The translations under genes and the position numbers were made by a program. The notes under the pieces are model-generated. The model saw only the letters and a list, made by a program, of their open reading frames with translations, was not told the DNA's origin and searched no databases. From Eubacteriales bacterium (GTDB taxonomy: Bacteria; Bacillota; Clostridia; Lachnospirales; Lachnospiraceae): a stretch of DNA of 64,000 nt. Every line of letters begins with the position of its first letter. Position 1 is the first letter of the stretch. Positions 8,268 through 16,528 of this stretch are shown one piece after another. The stretch spans positions 62,001-126,000 of the forward strand of contig JAUNGM010000005.1 in the NCBI GenBank assembly GCA_030524545.1, given 5' to 3'.

Positions 8268-10232
8268 TTACATCAAAAAACGCACCAGAGGATCCAAAAG
8301 CCAGATCACGGTTCTCAGAGACTTTCCAAAAATCGATTTCTCACTGCCATAGATTTCTTTCCTCTTATCCTCTGACAATTCTGCCTCCTGCGCATCCTCC
8401 TGGTATGCGGCCAGATTCCGGGAAAGTGCTTCATTGACTTCCCTGCTGTGAATCACCAGCATCAGTTCCGTATCCTGATAGACACTCTTCATGTCCATAT
8501 TAAAGGAACCTACAATGGAAATGTCATCATCCATCACCAGACTCTTGCCGTGATAGGAGATGCCTCCGTTATATTCCAGGATCTGAAGCCCTGTATCCAG
8601 TATTTTTTCTTTGTTGAGGACAAAATCTACGGCCCCAAAGGCGTTTCCGTTATTCTCTGCAGAATTGGTCATCAAAGTGACAGGGATGTCTCCGGCACAT
8701 ATTTGTGCAAACGTGCGGTACATCATCTCATTGCACATAATATACGGAGTATGGATCACCACCCGTTCCTTTGCCTGGCTCATAAGCTCTCCAAGGGCGT
8801 AGAATACCTGCGGTTCTTTGGAATAAAGATGCGTTGGATTGGAAAGGAGGGTAATCCGATTGACAGGCAGGGTATCTTTTTCATAATCCCGCTCACCAAA
8901 CCAGCCGCTGTGTTCCGCCTTCATGTTTCCGTATATTTCATGAAGTTCCCCGGATGCATTTTTTACACTGGCTGTTCCTGCGATCCATCCTGCCGGATTC
9001 CATGGACTGCAAAGATCCTGCTCCCATAGATTTTCAAAATAATCCATCACCTGATATAGGGAACTCTCCGCTCCTCCCGTGTTGTATACCAGTACATCTC
9101 TGTCATAATTCTTATGGCTTTTCTGGCTGCCCAGAAAATAATTAAAGGTATTGCGGCCTCCGAGGATATATGCCGTTTCGTCTGCAATGATGTACTTGTC
9201 ATGCATTCTGCTCATGGCCTTCCAGGGGGTCAGAAGATTCACGGGATTGTATACCCTGATCTCCACATTCTCTGTCTCTGCCAGTGCATAAAAATAAGGA
9301 TTCCCGTCCATCTGTAATAAGAAATTGAATCCATCCATCAGAATCTGCACCCGAACGCCACGTTCTGCGGCTGACATCAGGGCAGCGATCATCTGCTTCC
9401 CCGCTGTATCCGAGCGGAAATCAAAGGTTGACAGGATCACGCTTTCCTCTGCCTGCCCGATCAGGCGAATCCGCTCCGCCAGCGCATCCCCGTTCTTTTC
9501 AATCACTGCTGCCCTGTCGCAGGAAGCCTCATCGGAGTAAAACCTGCTGGCATCAAACTCCTGCCGGTACGTTTCACTGACTTCCGGCTGCTTCAGATAA
9601 GGAAGGGCGCCGCCCAAAATCAGATATAAGGCAGCAGCCAGTACCAAAAGTCCCCATCGAATCTTTCTGCCCGGCTGCTTCCCCTTCTCTCCCCTGACTG
9701 CGGTAATATGAAATCTCACATAATTCATCAGCGAAAAGAACATAAATGCCATCATTACCAGAATGACGATATTGGCTTTCTTATAGGGCAGCTCAGGAAA
9801 CAGCAGAAGTGCTGCGATCCCCACATCAATCACCGCCGTACAGATTTTCCCGTACCATTGTGCCCCATTCCTGATATTTTTCTTTTTGATCAGGTAAAGC
9901 CCCATAGCGGACATATAAATCTCTTTCAGAAGAAACAATATCAGGAAGCTTCCCATGAACGGATACTGGAGTGCAACCGCGATTGCAAGAACACCCTGCG
10001 TAAGTTTATCCGCCACCGGATCCAGAATCTTGCCGAAATCCGTTACCATATCAAATTTTCTGGCGATTTTTCCATCAAAAAAATCAGTAAGCAGGGATAC
10101 GGCCAGTATCAGAAATGCAATCCCGTATTCTTCTCCGGTTTCTGCCCTGTAGTAACTAAAAAGAAACACCGGCAGCATCAATATCCGGAAATATCCCATC
10201 AGATTGGGAATGCTAAAGTATTCTTTCTTCAT
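8268..10232 (-). CDS. Fused CDP-alcohol phosphatidyltransferase (PgsA-like) and PLD-type cardiolipin synthase
   Basis: A 654-residue membrane enzyme joining two steps of anionic phospholipid synthesis. Residues 1-175 are a CDP-alcohol phosphatidyltransferase with the full DGx2ARx8Gx3Dx3D motif (Asp53 to Asp75). A further membrane helix lies near 195-215. The rest is a phospholipase-D-type cardiolipin synthase with two HKD motifs: HDKYIIAD followed by GGRN (His about 342) and HGKSLVMD followed by GSFNMD (His about 558). Both active sites look intact. The first domain should make phosphatidylglycerol-phosphate from CDP-diacylglycerol; the second joins phosphatidyl groups into cardiolipin. These are usually separate proteins. 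The gene is monocistronic with a consensus promoter; the ribosome site is weak. Domain calls are firm, exact lipid products are inferred. Confidence 0.88.
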   Translation of the reverse strand: MKKEYFSIPNLMGYFRILMLPVFLFSYYRAETGEEYGIAFLILAVSLLTDFFDGKIARKFDMVTDFGKILDPVADKLTQGVLAIAVALQYPFMGSFLILFLLKEIYMSAMGLYLIKKKNIRNGAQWYGKICTAVIDVGIAALLLFPELPYKKANIVILVMMAFMFFSLMNYVRFHITAVRGEKGKQPGRKIRWGLLVLAAALYLILGGALPYLKQPEVSETYRQEFDASRFYSDEASCDRAAVIEKNGDALAERIRLIGQAEESVILSTFDFRSDTAGKQMIAALMSAAERGVRVQILMDGFNFLLQMDGNPYFYALAETENVEIRVYNPVNLLTPWKAMSRMHDKYIIADETAYILGGRNTFNYFLGSQKSHKNYDRDVLVYNTGGAESSLYQVMDYFENLWEQDLCSPWNPAGWIAGTASVKNASGELHEIYGNMKAEHSGWFGERDYEKDTLPVNRITLLSNPTHLYSKEPQVFYALGELMSQAKERVVIHTPYIMCNEMMYRTFAQICAGDIPVTLMTNSAENNGNAFGAVDFVLNKEKILDTGLQILEYNGGISYHGKSLVMDDDISIVGSFNMDMKSVYQDTELMLVIHSREVNEALSRNLAAYQEDAQEAELSEDKRKEIYGSEKSIFGKSLRTVIWLLDPLVRFLM

Positions 10233-10302
10233 TTTTTCACCATTTGTTCCAAATCATTTCCGTCCTCATAATCGGGACTTTTATTGGTTATCTTTACGTT
10301 TC

Positions 10303-10331
10303 ATTATATTGATTTGATATAAAAATGTCAA
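10303..10331 (-). promoter_or_regulatory. Consensus promoter of the PgsA-Cls fusion gene
   Basis: Minus strand TTGACA (10326-10331), 17-nt spacer, TATAAT (10303-10308): a perfect sigma-A-type promoter about 70 nt before the start codon, implying strong constitutive expression. Confidence 0.85.
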
Positions 10332-10355
10332 TTGGCGTACGGGAAGAACATCATG

Positions 10356-10386
10356 TTACTGTTTATGCCGAAGGCGTAAACAGTAA
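10356..10386. repeat. 14-bp inverted repeat between divergent promoters
   Basis: TTACTGTTTATGCC (10356-10369) and GGCGTAAACAGTAA (10373-10386) form a hairpin with a 3-nt loop and one wobble pair. It lies between the outward-facing consensus promoters of PgsA-Cls and the sirohaem reductase. It may be a shared operator, an insulator, or a member of a small dispersed repeat (related words occur at 12594 and 24788). Confidence 0.55.
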
Positions 10387-10413
10387 GAACGTAATTCCAT
10401 TTTCCTTAGTGGC

Positions 10414-10442
10414 TTGACATCTATTTTGGACAATTTTATAAT
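10414..10442 (+). promoter_or_regulatory. Consensus promoter of the sirohaem reductase gene
   Basis: TTGACA at 10414-10419, 17-nt spacer, TATAAT at 10437-10442, with an AACACCTGGAGGT ribosome site before the ATG at 10473. The promoter core is perfect, so any control must come from a repressor; the IscR-like Rrf2 protein encoded convergently is a candidate. Confidence 0.85.
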
Positions 10443-10472
10443 AAACCCATAAAAAACACCTGGAGGTACATT

Positions 10473-12020
10473 ATGAATACGATCGATCCGCAGTTCTGGA
10501 AACAGGAGCTGGAAGCTTTTAAAGAAAAGACAGCCGCCTTTTACAAAGGTGAAATAAAGAAAAACGAATATAAGGGATTCTCCGGCCTGTACGGAAGCTA
10601 TGCCCAGAAGGGCGGACAGGCCAGTATGCTGCGTTTGAGAATGACTGCCGGACGGGTAACAAAAGAAAAGCTTGCTTTTACGGCAGATGCTATCCGGCGT
10701 TTTGACATCAAACGTGTCCATTTTACCACCTGTCAGACCATTCAGCTCCACGACCTTCAGCCGGATACGATATACGCTGTCATGGAAGGCGCTCTGTCCT
10801 GCGGAATCGTCACCATGGGCGGCGGCGGTGATTATCCGCGTAATGTCATGTGTTCTCCGCTTTCCGGTGTGGAAAAAGATGAGTATTTCGATGTCCTTCC
10901 CTATGCGGAAGCCGCCGGAGAATATTTGATGAACTTTATCAAAGCAGAAAAGATGCCCAGAAAGCTCAAGGTCTGCTTCTCCAACTCTCCGAAAAATATT
11001 CCTCATGCCACATACCGCGATCTTGGTTTCACAGCAAGGGAAGACGGCAGATTTGACGTCTACAGCGCCGGCGGCCTGGGAAACAATCCGCGCTTCGGAG
11101 TAAAGGTTGCAGAAGGCATCGAAGGAGAAAAAATCCTTTATTATATCAAAGCCATGTGGCTTACTTTCCGCGCATACGGCAATTATGACAACCGTGCCAA
11201 AGCCAGAACCCGTTATATGCAGGATACCCTGGACGGTGCGGAAAATTATGTAAAAGCCTATAATGAAAAACTGGCCGAGGTTTTTGCCTCCGGAGAAGAT
11301 CTGGACATTTCCGTGTCCGCCCCGGTCTGCACCAAGACCGGAGACTGTACCGCCGTAACGAATTCCCGTGCAATTCCCCAGAAGCAGGACGGTCTTTACA
11401 CAGTTGCATGGCATCCGATCGGCGGTCAGCCTTCCGCGGAAACCTTATGCAAACTCAGTGACCTGCTTGCAGAAATTCCGGGAACAGAAATGCGTCTTAC
11501 CCCGGACGAAGGTGCATATATCCTCAATCTTACCGGAGCGGAAGCAGAAAAAGTCCTTACACTTACCAGTGACGGCGCACAGACTCTGTTCGAAACCTCC
11601 GTAAGCTGTATCGGTGCAAGCATCTGCCAGGTAGGCCTTCGTGATTCCCAGGCACTTTTGCAGGAATGTGTCAAGGCAGTGAGAGAGGCCGGCATTCCCG
11701 ACGGTGCGCTCCCCCAGATCCATATCTCCGGATGCCCGTCTTCCTGCGGGACACATCAGACCGGAGCTCTTGGATTCCGCGGTGCTGCCAAATCCGTCAA
11801 CGGCAAATCCCAGCCTGCTTTCGTTCTCTTTATCAACGGAAGGGAAGAACAGGGCAAGGAAGCTTTCGGCCATGAAGCCGGAACTATCCTTCAGGCTGAC
11901 ATCCCTGCCTTCCTTACAGAACTCGGACAGACAGTCGCTGCATCAGGCAGGGACTTTGCTTCCTGGATCGCTGATGATGAGCAGGCAGTAGACCGGGTTG
12001 CAGCCAAATACCTGGTATAA
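10473..12020 (+). CDS. Sirohaem/4Fe-4S nitrite or sulfite reductase
   Basis: The 515-residue cytoplasmic enzyme belongs to the ferredoxin-type nitrite/sulfite reductase family and would reduce nitrite to ammonia or sulfite to sulfide with six electrons. Two ferredoxin-like half-domains (starting near residue 50 and 310) alternate with the catalytic halves. The cluster ligands are CIGASIC (C-x5-C, near 379-385) and SGCPSSCG (C-x3-C, near 420-424), the pattern that binds the cubane coupled to sirohaem. No flavin or electron-donor gene is adjacent, so reduced ferredoxin is the likely donor. Nitrite versus sulfite cannot be separated by eye. Confidence 0.9.
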   Translation: MNTIDPQFWKQELEAFKEKTAAFYKGEIKKNEYKGFSGLYGSYAQKGGQASMLRLRMTAGRVTKEKLAFTADAIRRFDIKRVHFTTCQTIQLHDLQPDTIYAVMEGALSCGIVTMGGGGDYPRNVMCSPLSGVEKDEYFDVLPYAEAAGEYLMNFIKAEKMPRKLKVCFSNSPKNIPHATYRDLGFTAREDGRFDVYSAGGLGNNPRFGVKVAEGIEGEKILYYIKAMWLTFRAYGNYDNRAKARTRYMQDTLDGAENYVKAYNEKLAEVFASGEDLDISVSAPVCTKTGDCTAVTNSRAIPQKQDGLYTVAWHPIGGQPSAETLCKLSDLLAEIPGTEMRLTPDEGAYILNLTGAEAEKVLTLTSDGAQTLFETSVSCIGASICQVGLRDSQALLQECVKAVREAGIPDGALPQIHISGCPSSCGTHQTGALGFRGAAKSVNGKSQPAFVLFINGREEQGKEAFGHEAGTILQADIPAFLTELGQTVAASGRDFASWIADDEQAVDRVAAKYLV

Positions 12021-12074
12021 TCCCTCACCCCAAAAAGTCCGCCGGACATTCTTTATCGTATCCTTTTCAATACA

Positions 12075-12127
12075 AAAGCGGTTCCTCTGAGCCATATATA
12101 TGGCACCAGGAACCGCTTTCTTTTTTA
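12075..12127 (+). terminator. Intrinsic terminator after the sirohaem reductase
   Basis: Stem AAAGCGGTTCCT (12075-12086) with AGGAACCGCTTT (12108-12119) and a plus-strand T-rich tail (CTTTTTTATT). The loop holds its own small palindrome GCCATATATATGGC. It also separates the convergent Rrf2 gene. Confidence 0.85.
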
Positions 12128-12130
12128 TTC

Positions 12131-12562
12131 TTATATTACATAGTCTCCGCCGTCTTCTGTTTCTGCCAGAAGATCCCTGAGGGTGATTCCGTCAAAATAA
12201 TCCTCAATCAGCTTATACAGCCCTTCCCACATTTTCAGAGTCCTGCATATGCCGACCCTCGGACATTGGTTCGGCTCGTCCTCCAGACAGGCGATCGGTG
12301 CCAGAGAACCTTCCGCCAGCTTCAGGATACTGCCGATCGTATATTCCTCGGGCAGCCTGGCAAGCTTATAACCGCCGCCTTTGCCACGCAGGGAAATGAC
12401 ATATCCCTGTTTACTGAAAACTGCTATGATCGCTTCCAGATACTTCTCGGAAATCTCCTGCCTTCTGGCAATATCCATCAGTGGAATATATTCTCCCTGA
12501 TTATGCTCCGCAAGATCCAGCATCACCCGGATCGCATAACGTCCTCTCGTTGATATCTTCAT
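12131..12562 (-). CDS. Rrf2-family regulator with IscR-type cysteines
   Basis: A 143-residue winged-helix regulator (MKISTRGRYAIRVMLDLAEH at the N-terminus). Three cysteines, Cys92, Cys100 and Cys106, are spaced like the iron-sulfur ligands of IscR (92, 98, 104 in E. coli). This distinguishes it from CymR-type Rrf2 proteins that lack them. It probably senses iron-sulfur cluster, redox or NO status (inference from family). It lies convergent to an iron-sulfur/sirohaem reductase. The ribosome site GGAGGG precedes the ATG. No iscS/iscU genes follow it, so it is not in an isc operon here. Confidence 0.88.
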   Translation of the reverse strand: MKISTRGRYAIRVMLDLAEHNQGEYIPLMDIARRQEISEKYLEAIIAVFSKQGYVISLRGKGGGYKLARLPEEYTIGSILKLAEGSLAPIACLEDEPNQCPRVGICRTLKMWEGLYKLIEDYFDGITLRDLLAETEDGGDYVI

Positions 12563-12629
12563 GGTAACCCTCCATCATTTATAACCCCGTCTGTTACTGT
12601 TCACTCCGTGACCGCTGACACGCTCCGCA

Positions 12630-13517
12630 TCAGAAACAGAATTCCCGGAAGAAATCGCATTCCGTATCATTACACTGGGCTGCATCTACTGTTTTGATAT
12701 CGCAGTGGAATACATGGCCCAATTGGTTGATTTTATCTCCAAATACACGGTACACAAACGGAACCTGATTCTCTGTAAGCTTCCCGATCAAAGCAGGGGC
12801 CTGCATCTTCTGGAAATCATTCACTGCAGTCATGCAGAACACAGGCGGATAAACATCTGTGATCCGATTCAAAACATTAATCTTTTCCAGTTCTTCATCC
12901 GTTCCGCCCTCCGGCAGAAAATCCTTCATCAGTCCCATGGTAAGCTCGTCCGCAGTTTCTCTCGAAATAGCATATACACCGCAGTTCAGTGCGATCGCGG
13001 TCAGCGCAAAATTCTCCGGCACCTCGAATTCGTACCCCGCGGCATAATCCGGATTGGTGCAGATGCCTGCATAAAGGCCGAGAAGATGTGCCCCTGCGGA
13101 ATCTCCTACTGCAAAAATACGCTCCGTATCAAAATGATACCTGCGTGCACGTTTCATGATCCATTTACATACCAGATTCAGGTCTTCCAGAGGTGCCGGG
13201 AATTTATGCTCCGGTGCAAGGCGATAGGTAAAGTTTACAACAGCAAAGCCTCTCTGTGCAAGGCTCATGCAATAATACTGGTAACGTTCCTTATCTCCGT
13301 ATACCCAGCCGCCTCCATGGACACTGATGATCACCGGCAGATCCTCATCTTCTGCCTGCTTCGGGCGGTAGACATCCAGCACCTGGACCTTCCGGTCAAT
13401 ATGCCCATATACTATATTATCAAACCGCTCCACGTCCTCGGGAGTTGACATCAGTGCATCCCTCACATCATCTCCCTCTTTAAATTCTCTTCTGATTTTG
13501 TCACTGATCTCAGACAT
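12630..13517 (-). CDS. Alpha/beta-hydrolase esterase of the HSL family
   Basis: A 295-residue cytoplasmic carboxylesterase/lipase-like enzyme. The oxyanion-hole motif HGGGW lies at residues 67-71, the nucleophile in GDSAG (Ser140), an acid in MTAVNDF near 235, and the catalytic histidine in LGHVFH near 268. The order and HGGG motif are typical of the hormone-sensitive-lipase (type IV esterase) family. The substrate, probably a short acyl ester, is unknown. It has its own promoter and is divergent from the GntR-ABC operon. GGAGGA precedes the start. Confidence 0.9.
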   Translation of the reverse strand: MSEISDKIRREFKEGDDVRDALMSTPEDVERFDNIVYGHIDRKVQVLDVYRPKQAEDEDLPVIISVHGGGWVYGDKERYQYYCMSLAQRGFAVVNFTYRLAPEHKFPAPLEDLNLVCKWIMKRARRYHFDTERIFAVGDSAGAHLLGLYAGICTNPDYAAGYEFEVPENFALTAIALNCGVYAISRETADELTMGLMKDFLPEGGTDEELEKINVLNRITDVYPPVFCMTAVNDFQKMQAPALIGKLTENQVPFVYRVFGDKINQLGHVFHCDIKTVDAAQCNDTECDFFREFCF

Positions 13518-13634
13518 GTTATTCCTCCGTATCTTCCTGATTTCGTTTTTTCAGGGTGGAAGCACCGGGCAGCCTCCGCATCTCTTTCCTGATCAGAAGC
13601 GATCGTCACTTCTCTTCCCTGATCTTCTCCCCTT

Positions 13635-13663
13635 AGTATAACGGATTCGCCATAAGATTACAA
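13635..13663 (-). promoter_or_regulatory. Promoter of the esterase gene
   Basis: Minus strand TTGTAA (13658-13663), 17-nt spacer, TATACT (13635-13640). The transcript would have a leader of about 110 nt before the ATG at 13517, containing two CTGATC-type direct repeats of unknown role. Confidence 0.6.
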
Positions 13664-13681
13664 ATTAATTTATTGATTCTC

Positions 13682-13724
13682 TTGACAACACTAACGTTCT
13701 AGTGTACTATTTACATAGTACACT
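13682..13724 (+). promoter_or_regulatory. Promoter with overlapping YtrA-type operator
   Basis: TTGACA (13682-13687), 17-nt spacer, TACTAT (13705-13710). A perfect inverted repeat AGTGTACTA (13701-13709), N6, TAGTACACT (13716-13724) overlaps the -10 box and the transcription start. Short GntR regulators of the YtrA group bind such GTGTACTA/TAGTACAC sites, so this is very probably the autorepression operator for the following regulator and ABC genes. Confidence 0.85.
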
Positions 13725-13742
13725 AATACAAGGAGGTAAGAC

Positions 13743-14105
13743 ATGGATTTCAAAACAGAACTTCCGATTTATCTTCAGGTAATGACATCCATTAAGCGTG
13801 ACATCGTTACAGGTACGCTTTCCCCCGGGCAGAAGCTTCCCTCTGTAAGAGAACTGGCTGTCCGCTATACCATCAATCCCAATACAGCAGGCCGCGTATA
13901 CCGGGAGCTGGAAGGAGAGTCTGTTTGCTTTACCCGCAGGGGAATGGGAACTTTCGTCACAGACAATGCGGAAAGGATCAGAGAAATGAAAGAAGAAATG
14001 GCACAGGAATTGATTCACCAGTTTCTGGAAGGAATGTCCCGGCTCGGATATACTCTCGAAGAAACCATAGACCTTATCGAAACCACAAGGAAAGGAGAAG
14101 CATAA
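13743..14105 (+). CDS. YtrA-type GntR-family repressor
   Basis: A 120-residue protein: a GntR winged helix at about residues 8-75 (IYLQVMTSIKRDIVTGTL, then KLPSVRELA) and a short helical tail of about 40 residues instead of a full ligand-binding domain, the YtrA subfamily layout. It heads an operon with an ABC ATPase (1 nt downstream) and permease, as YtrA-type regulators usually do. In the best-known cases, cell-envelope-active antibiotics induce such operons. The AAGGAGG ribosome site and the operator lie just upstream. Confidence 0.92.
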   Translation: MDFKTELPIYLQVMTSIKRDIVTGTLSPGQKLPSVRELAVRYTINPNTAGRVYRELEGESVCFTRRGMGTFVTDNAERIREMKEEMAQELIHQFLEGMSRLGYTLEETIDLIETTRKGEA

Positions 14106-14106
14106 A

Positions 14107-14820
14107 ATGCTGGAATGTAAAAATATCACCAAAAAATACGGCTCAAAGACCGCTGTAGACTCCATCTCCCTGAAGATCGAACCAGGAAGGATCTACGCTC
14201 TTTTAGGGCCTAACGGAAGCGGCAAGACCACACTGATGAAAATGGCCATCGGACTTGTGAAGCCGACAGCCGGAGATTTTTATTACAAGGAACAGAAGAT
14301 CGGCCCGGACAGCCGAAGAGAAATCGCCTACATGTCTACGGAACCCTATTTTTATCCCTGGATGACCGCAGGGGACGTGGGAGCCTATTATCAGGATTTT
14401 TTTGAGGATTTCTCCATGGAACAGTATGAACATCTCCTTGAACGGATGCAGCTGGATAAGAGCATGAAGGTAAAATCCCTCTCCTCCGGTATGATGGCCA
14501 AACTGAAGATCGCTGTCACAATGGCACGCAGGGCGAAAGTTTATCTCCTGGATGAGCCGCTGAACGGCATCGACCTTCTGGCAAGAGATGAGATCATGAC
14601 CAGTATTATCGAAGCAGCCGAAGAAGATGTCGCCATTGTTCTCTCCAGCCATCTGGTAGATGAACTGGAAAAAGTGATCGATACCGCATACTTCATCAAG
14701 GACGGCCATCTGGTCAAGACCAGCCTTGTAGAGGAGCTTCGCTTCACAGAGGGTAAATCCATTGTAGATGAATATCGTGAGATTTATGGACAGGGAGGTA
14801 CCGTATCATGGGAAAACTGA
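14107..14820 (+). CDS. ABC transporter ATP-binding protein (YtrB-like)
   Basis: A 237-residue ATPase with Walker A GPNGSGKT (34-41), a Q-loop region around MSTEPYFYPW, ABC signature LSSGM (about 124), Walker B VYLLDEPLNGID (about 143-154) and an H-loop in LSSHLVDE. It lies 1 nt after the GntR gene and overlaps the permease gene by 13 nt, so the three are translationally coupled. It is an exporter-type subunit in the antibiotic-response or multidrug group; the cargo is unknown. Confidence 0.92.
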   Translation: MLECKNITKKYGSKTAVDSISLKIEPGRIYALLGPNGSGKTTLMKMAIGLVKPTAGDFYYKEQKIGPDSRREIAYMSTEPYFYPWMTAGDVGAYYQDFFEDFSMEQYEHLLERMQLDKSMKVKSLSSGMMAKLKIAVTMARRAKVYLLDEPLNGIDLLARDEIMTSIIEAAEEDVAIVLSSHLVDELEKVIDTAYFIKDGHLVKTSLVEELRFTEGKSIVDEYREIYGQGGTVSWEN

Positions 14821-15548
14821 TGAAATATGAATTCCGTAAGACAAGAATGTCCCGGCTGATTTTGCTGCTCGTAACCCTATTGTCGGAGATCCTGTTTCTG
14901 GCAGGGCTCTTTATCGAATGGGAAGACGGTATTTTCTGGGGTATCCTGTTATTGACACTGTGTGCCTCATTCGGCATCTTTTATCTCGGAATCGAGAGTA
15001 TCCTGGTCTTTTCCAAAGACATGAATTCCAAACAGAGTTATATGCTGTTTATGACACCCCAGAACAGCTACCGGATTCTCGGCGCCAAAGTCCTGGAAAA
15101 TCTGATCAGCATCATAGCCGCAGGGTTCCTCTTTGGACTGATTGCCTTTGCAGATGCTTCCCTTGCGATCATCCGTCTGGACGGTTTGAATCAGCTTGTG
15201 GAACGCCTGCACTATATCCTGAAGTCCATGTTTCAGGATCTGCCTTCCTGGCCGGAGGTTGCCGCAGCCGTCGCACTGGTCCTGCTCGGCTGGTTCATGA
15301 CGATTACGATCGGATATCTCGCTGTCACACTTTCTGCCACCGTCCTGGCCGGCAAACGTTTCAGCGGGTTGATCAGCTTCGTGCTGTTTCTCGTTATTTC
15401 CTGGCTGGTAGAAGTAATCATGAGATACCTCCCCAACTTCCAGACCCTGACCATGGACTATATCCTGGAATACACTGTAACTCTCCTGTTCTCCGCCGCC
15501 TTTTATCTGATATCCGGCTGGATCCTGGAACGCAAGCTCAGCCTGTAA
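14808..15548 (+). CDS. ABC-2-type permease partner of the GntR-regulated ATPase
   Basis: A 246-residue integral membrane protein with about six hydrophobic segments (for example residues 15-35, 42-65, 95-115, 155-175, 190-205, 220-240). Its start overlaps the ATPase gene, and it ends at a terminator. No signature beyond the fold is visible; pairing with a YtrA-type regulator suggests an efflux or envelope-stress role. Function is inferred only from the operon. Confidence 0.85.
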   Translation: MGKLMKYEFRKTRMSRLILLLVTLLSEILFLAGLFIEWEDGIFWGILLLTLCASFGIFYLGIESILVFSKDMNSKQSYMLFMTPQNSYRILGAKVLENLISIIAAGFLFGLIAFADASLAIIRLDGLNQLVERLHYILKSMFQDLPSWPEVAAAVALVLLGWFMTITIGYLAVTLSATVLAGKRFSGLISFVLFLVISWLVEVIMRYLPNFQTLTMDYILEYTVTLLFSAAFYLISGWILERKLSL

Positions 15549-15579
15549 GGACCGCTTTTGTAATAGTCCGGCAAACAAA

Positions 15580-15636
15580 ACATCCCGGTTAAAAAGCCCT
15601 CAAATATGCTTCTTAATCGGGATGTATCATTTTTAT
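15580..15636 (+). terminator. Terminator of the GntR-ABC operon
   Basis: Stem ACATCCCGGTTAA (15580-15592) with TTAATCGGGATGT (15613-15625), one wobble pair, then ATCATTTTTATTATT. It overlaps the end of the convergent acetyltransferase gene and may work in both directions. Confidence 0.8.
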
Positions 15637-16247
15637 TATTTATAGTCCTCCACATCAAATTCCCGGTCTTTGTAATAATATTTCCGGTCATCCTCTGTGA
15701 TCTCCCGAATCACTCTGCAGGGACTTCCCACTGCGATCACATTATCCGGAAGATCCCTGGAAACCACGCTTCCTGCACCGATCACTACATTATTCCCAAT
15801 GGTAACCCCGGGAAGGATCACCGTATTTCCGCCGATCCATACATTGTCTCCGATCGTGATCGGAATTCCGTATTCATAACCGGAATTCCGGCTGTCCGGG
15901 TGAAGGGGATGACCTGCCGTATAAATCGAAACATTTGGTGCGATCTGGACGTTTTTGCCGATGGTCACTTTGCCCACATCCAGAATCGTAAGGTTGTAGT
16001 TGGCAAAAAAATTCTCACCCACTTCAATATTCCATCCGTAATCACAGTGAAACGGTGCTTCGATCCAGATATTCTCTCCTGTTTTTCCAATGAGGGCTTT
16101 CAGGAGCTTCGGTATCTCCGCACGCCTGTCAGGGGACAGCATATTAAACTCATAAATCTTCCTTTTACATTCCTCTCTCTCTTCTTCCAGGCCGTCCAGC
16201 CAGGCTTTGTACGGCAGTCCTGCCAGCATTCTCTCTTTTTGATTCAT
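15636..16247 (-). CDS. Sugar O-acetyltransferase (maltose/galactoside acetyltransferase family)
   Basis: A 203-residue LacA/Maa-type acetyltransferase that would move acetyl from acetyl-CoA to a sugar hydroxyl. It has the N-terminal Mac domain (MNQKERMLAGLPYKAWL...) and a left-handed beta-helix of hexapeptide repeats from about residue 60 (IGKNVQIAPNVSI, IGDNVWIGGNTVI, IGNNVVIGAGSVV). The catalytic histidine sits in TAGHPLHP near residue 113. AAGGAG precedes the ATG. It stands alone, with an AraC-type remnant upstream. The acceptor sugar is unknown. Confidence 0.92.
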   Translation of the reverse strand: MNQKERMLAGLPYKAWLDGLEEEREECKRKIYEFNMLSPDRRAEIPKLLKALIGKTGENIWIEAPFHCDYGWNIEVGENFFANYNLTILDVGKVTIGKNVQIAPNVSIYTAGHPLHPDSRNSGYEYGIPITIGDNVWIGGNTVILPGVTIGNNVVIGAGSVVSRDLPDNVIAVGSPCRVIREITEDDRKYYYKDREFDVEDYK

Positions 16248-16275
16248 AATCTTATACTCCTTTTTTTTTCGTTAA

Positions 16276-16512
16276 GTCCCTTTTTCCCAGTATTGGGCAG
16301 CAAACATGCTGGTTCCTATCCAGACATCTGTTGCCTATCTGATCGACTACCGCCTGAAAACAGGCATGGAACTGCTCAGCTCCACGGAACTTCCCATCAC
16401 GGAAATCTGTCTGGAAATCGGATTTGCCAGTCCCAGTTATTTTACAGAAACATTCCGCAGCCATTTTGGCTGCAGTCCTAAGGAATACCGCCAAAAACGC
16501 AGGAATCTCTGA
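16276..16512 (+). pseudogene. Remnant of an AraC-family regulator (C-terminal DNA-binding half)
   Basis: An open frame of about 78 codons, preceded by a stop at 16273-16275, encodes most of an AraC double helix-turn-helix (YLIDYRLKTGMELL, then TEICLEIGFASPSYF and FRSHFGCSPKEYRQ). The sensor domain and the first helices are missing, and no ribosome site precedes the internal ATG at 16306. The natural C-terminus and stop are intact. This looks like a decayed gene left between the acetyltransferase and the MATE exporter; expression as a mini-regulator is possible but unlikely. Confidence 0.75.
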
Positions 16513-16528
16513 TTCCGGAAAATATTTT

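Noticed and set aside
10356-11414. 352-residue minus-strand frame opposite the sirohaem reductase
   Set aside because: Runs antisense through a clear iron-sulfur enzyme gene, has no ribosome site and a composition typical of a reverse-frame shadow.
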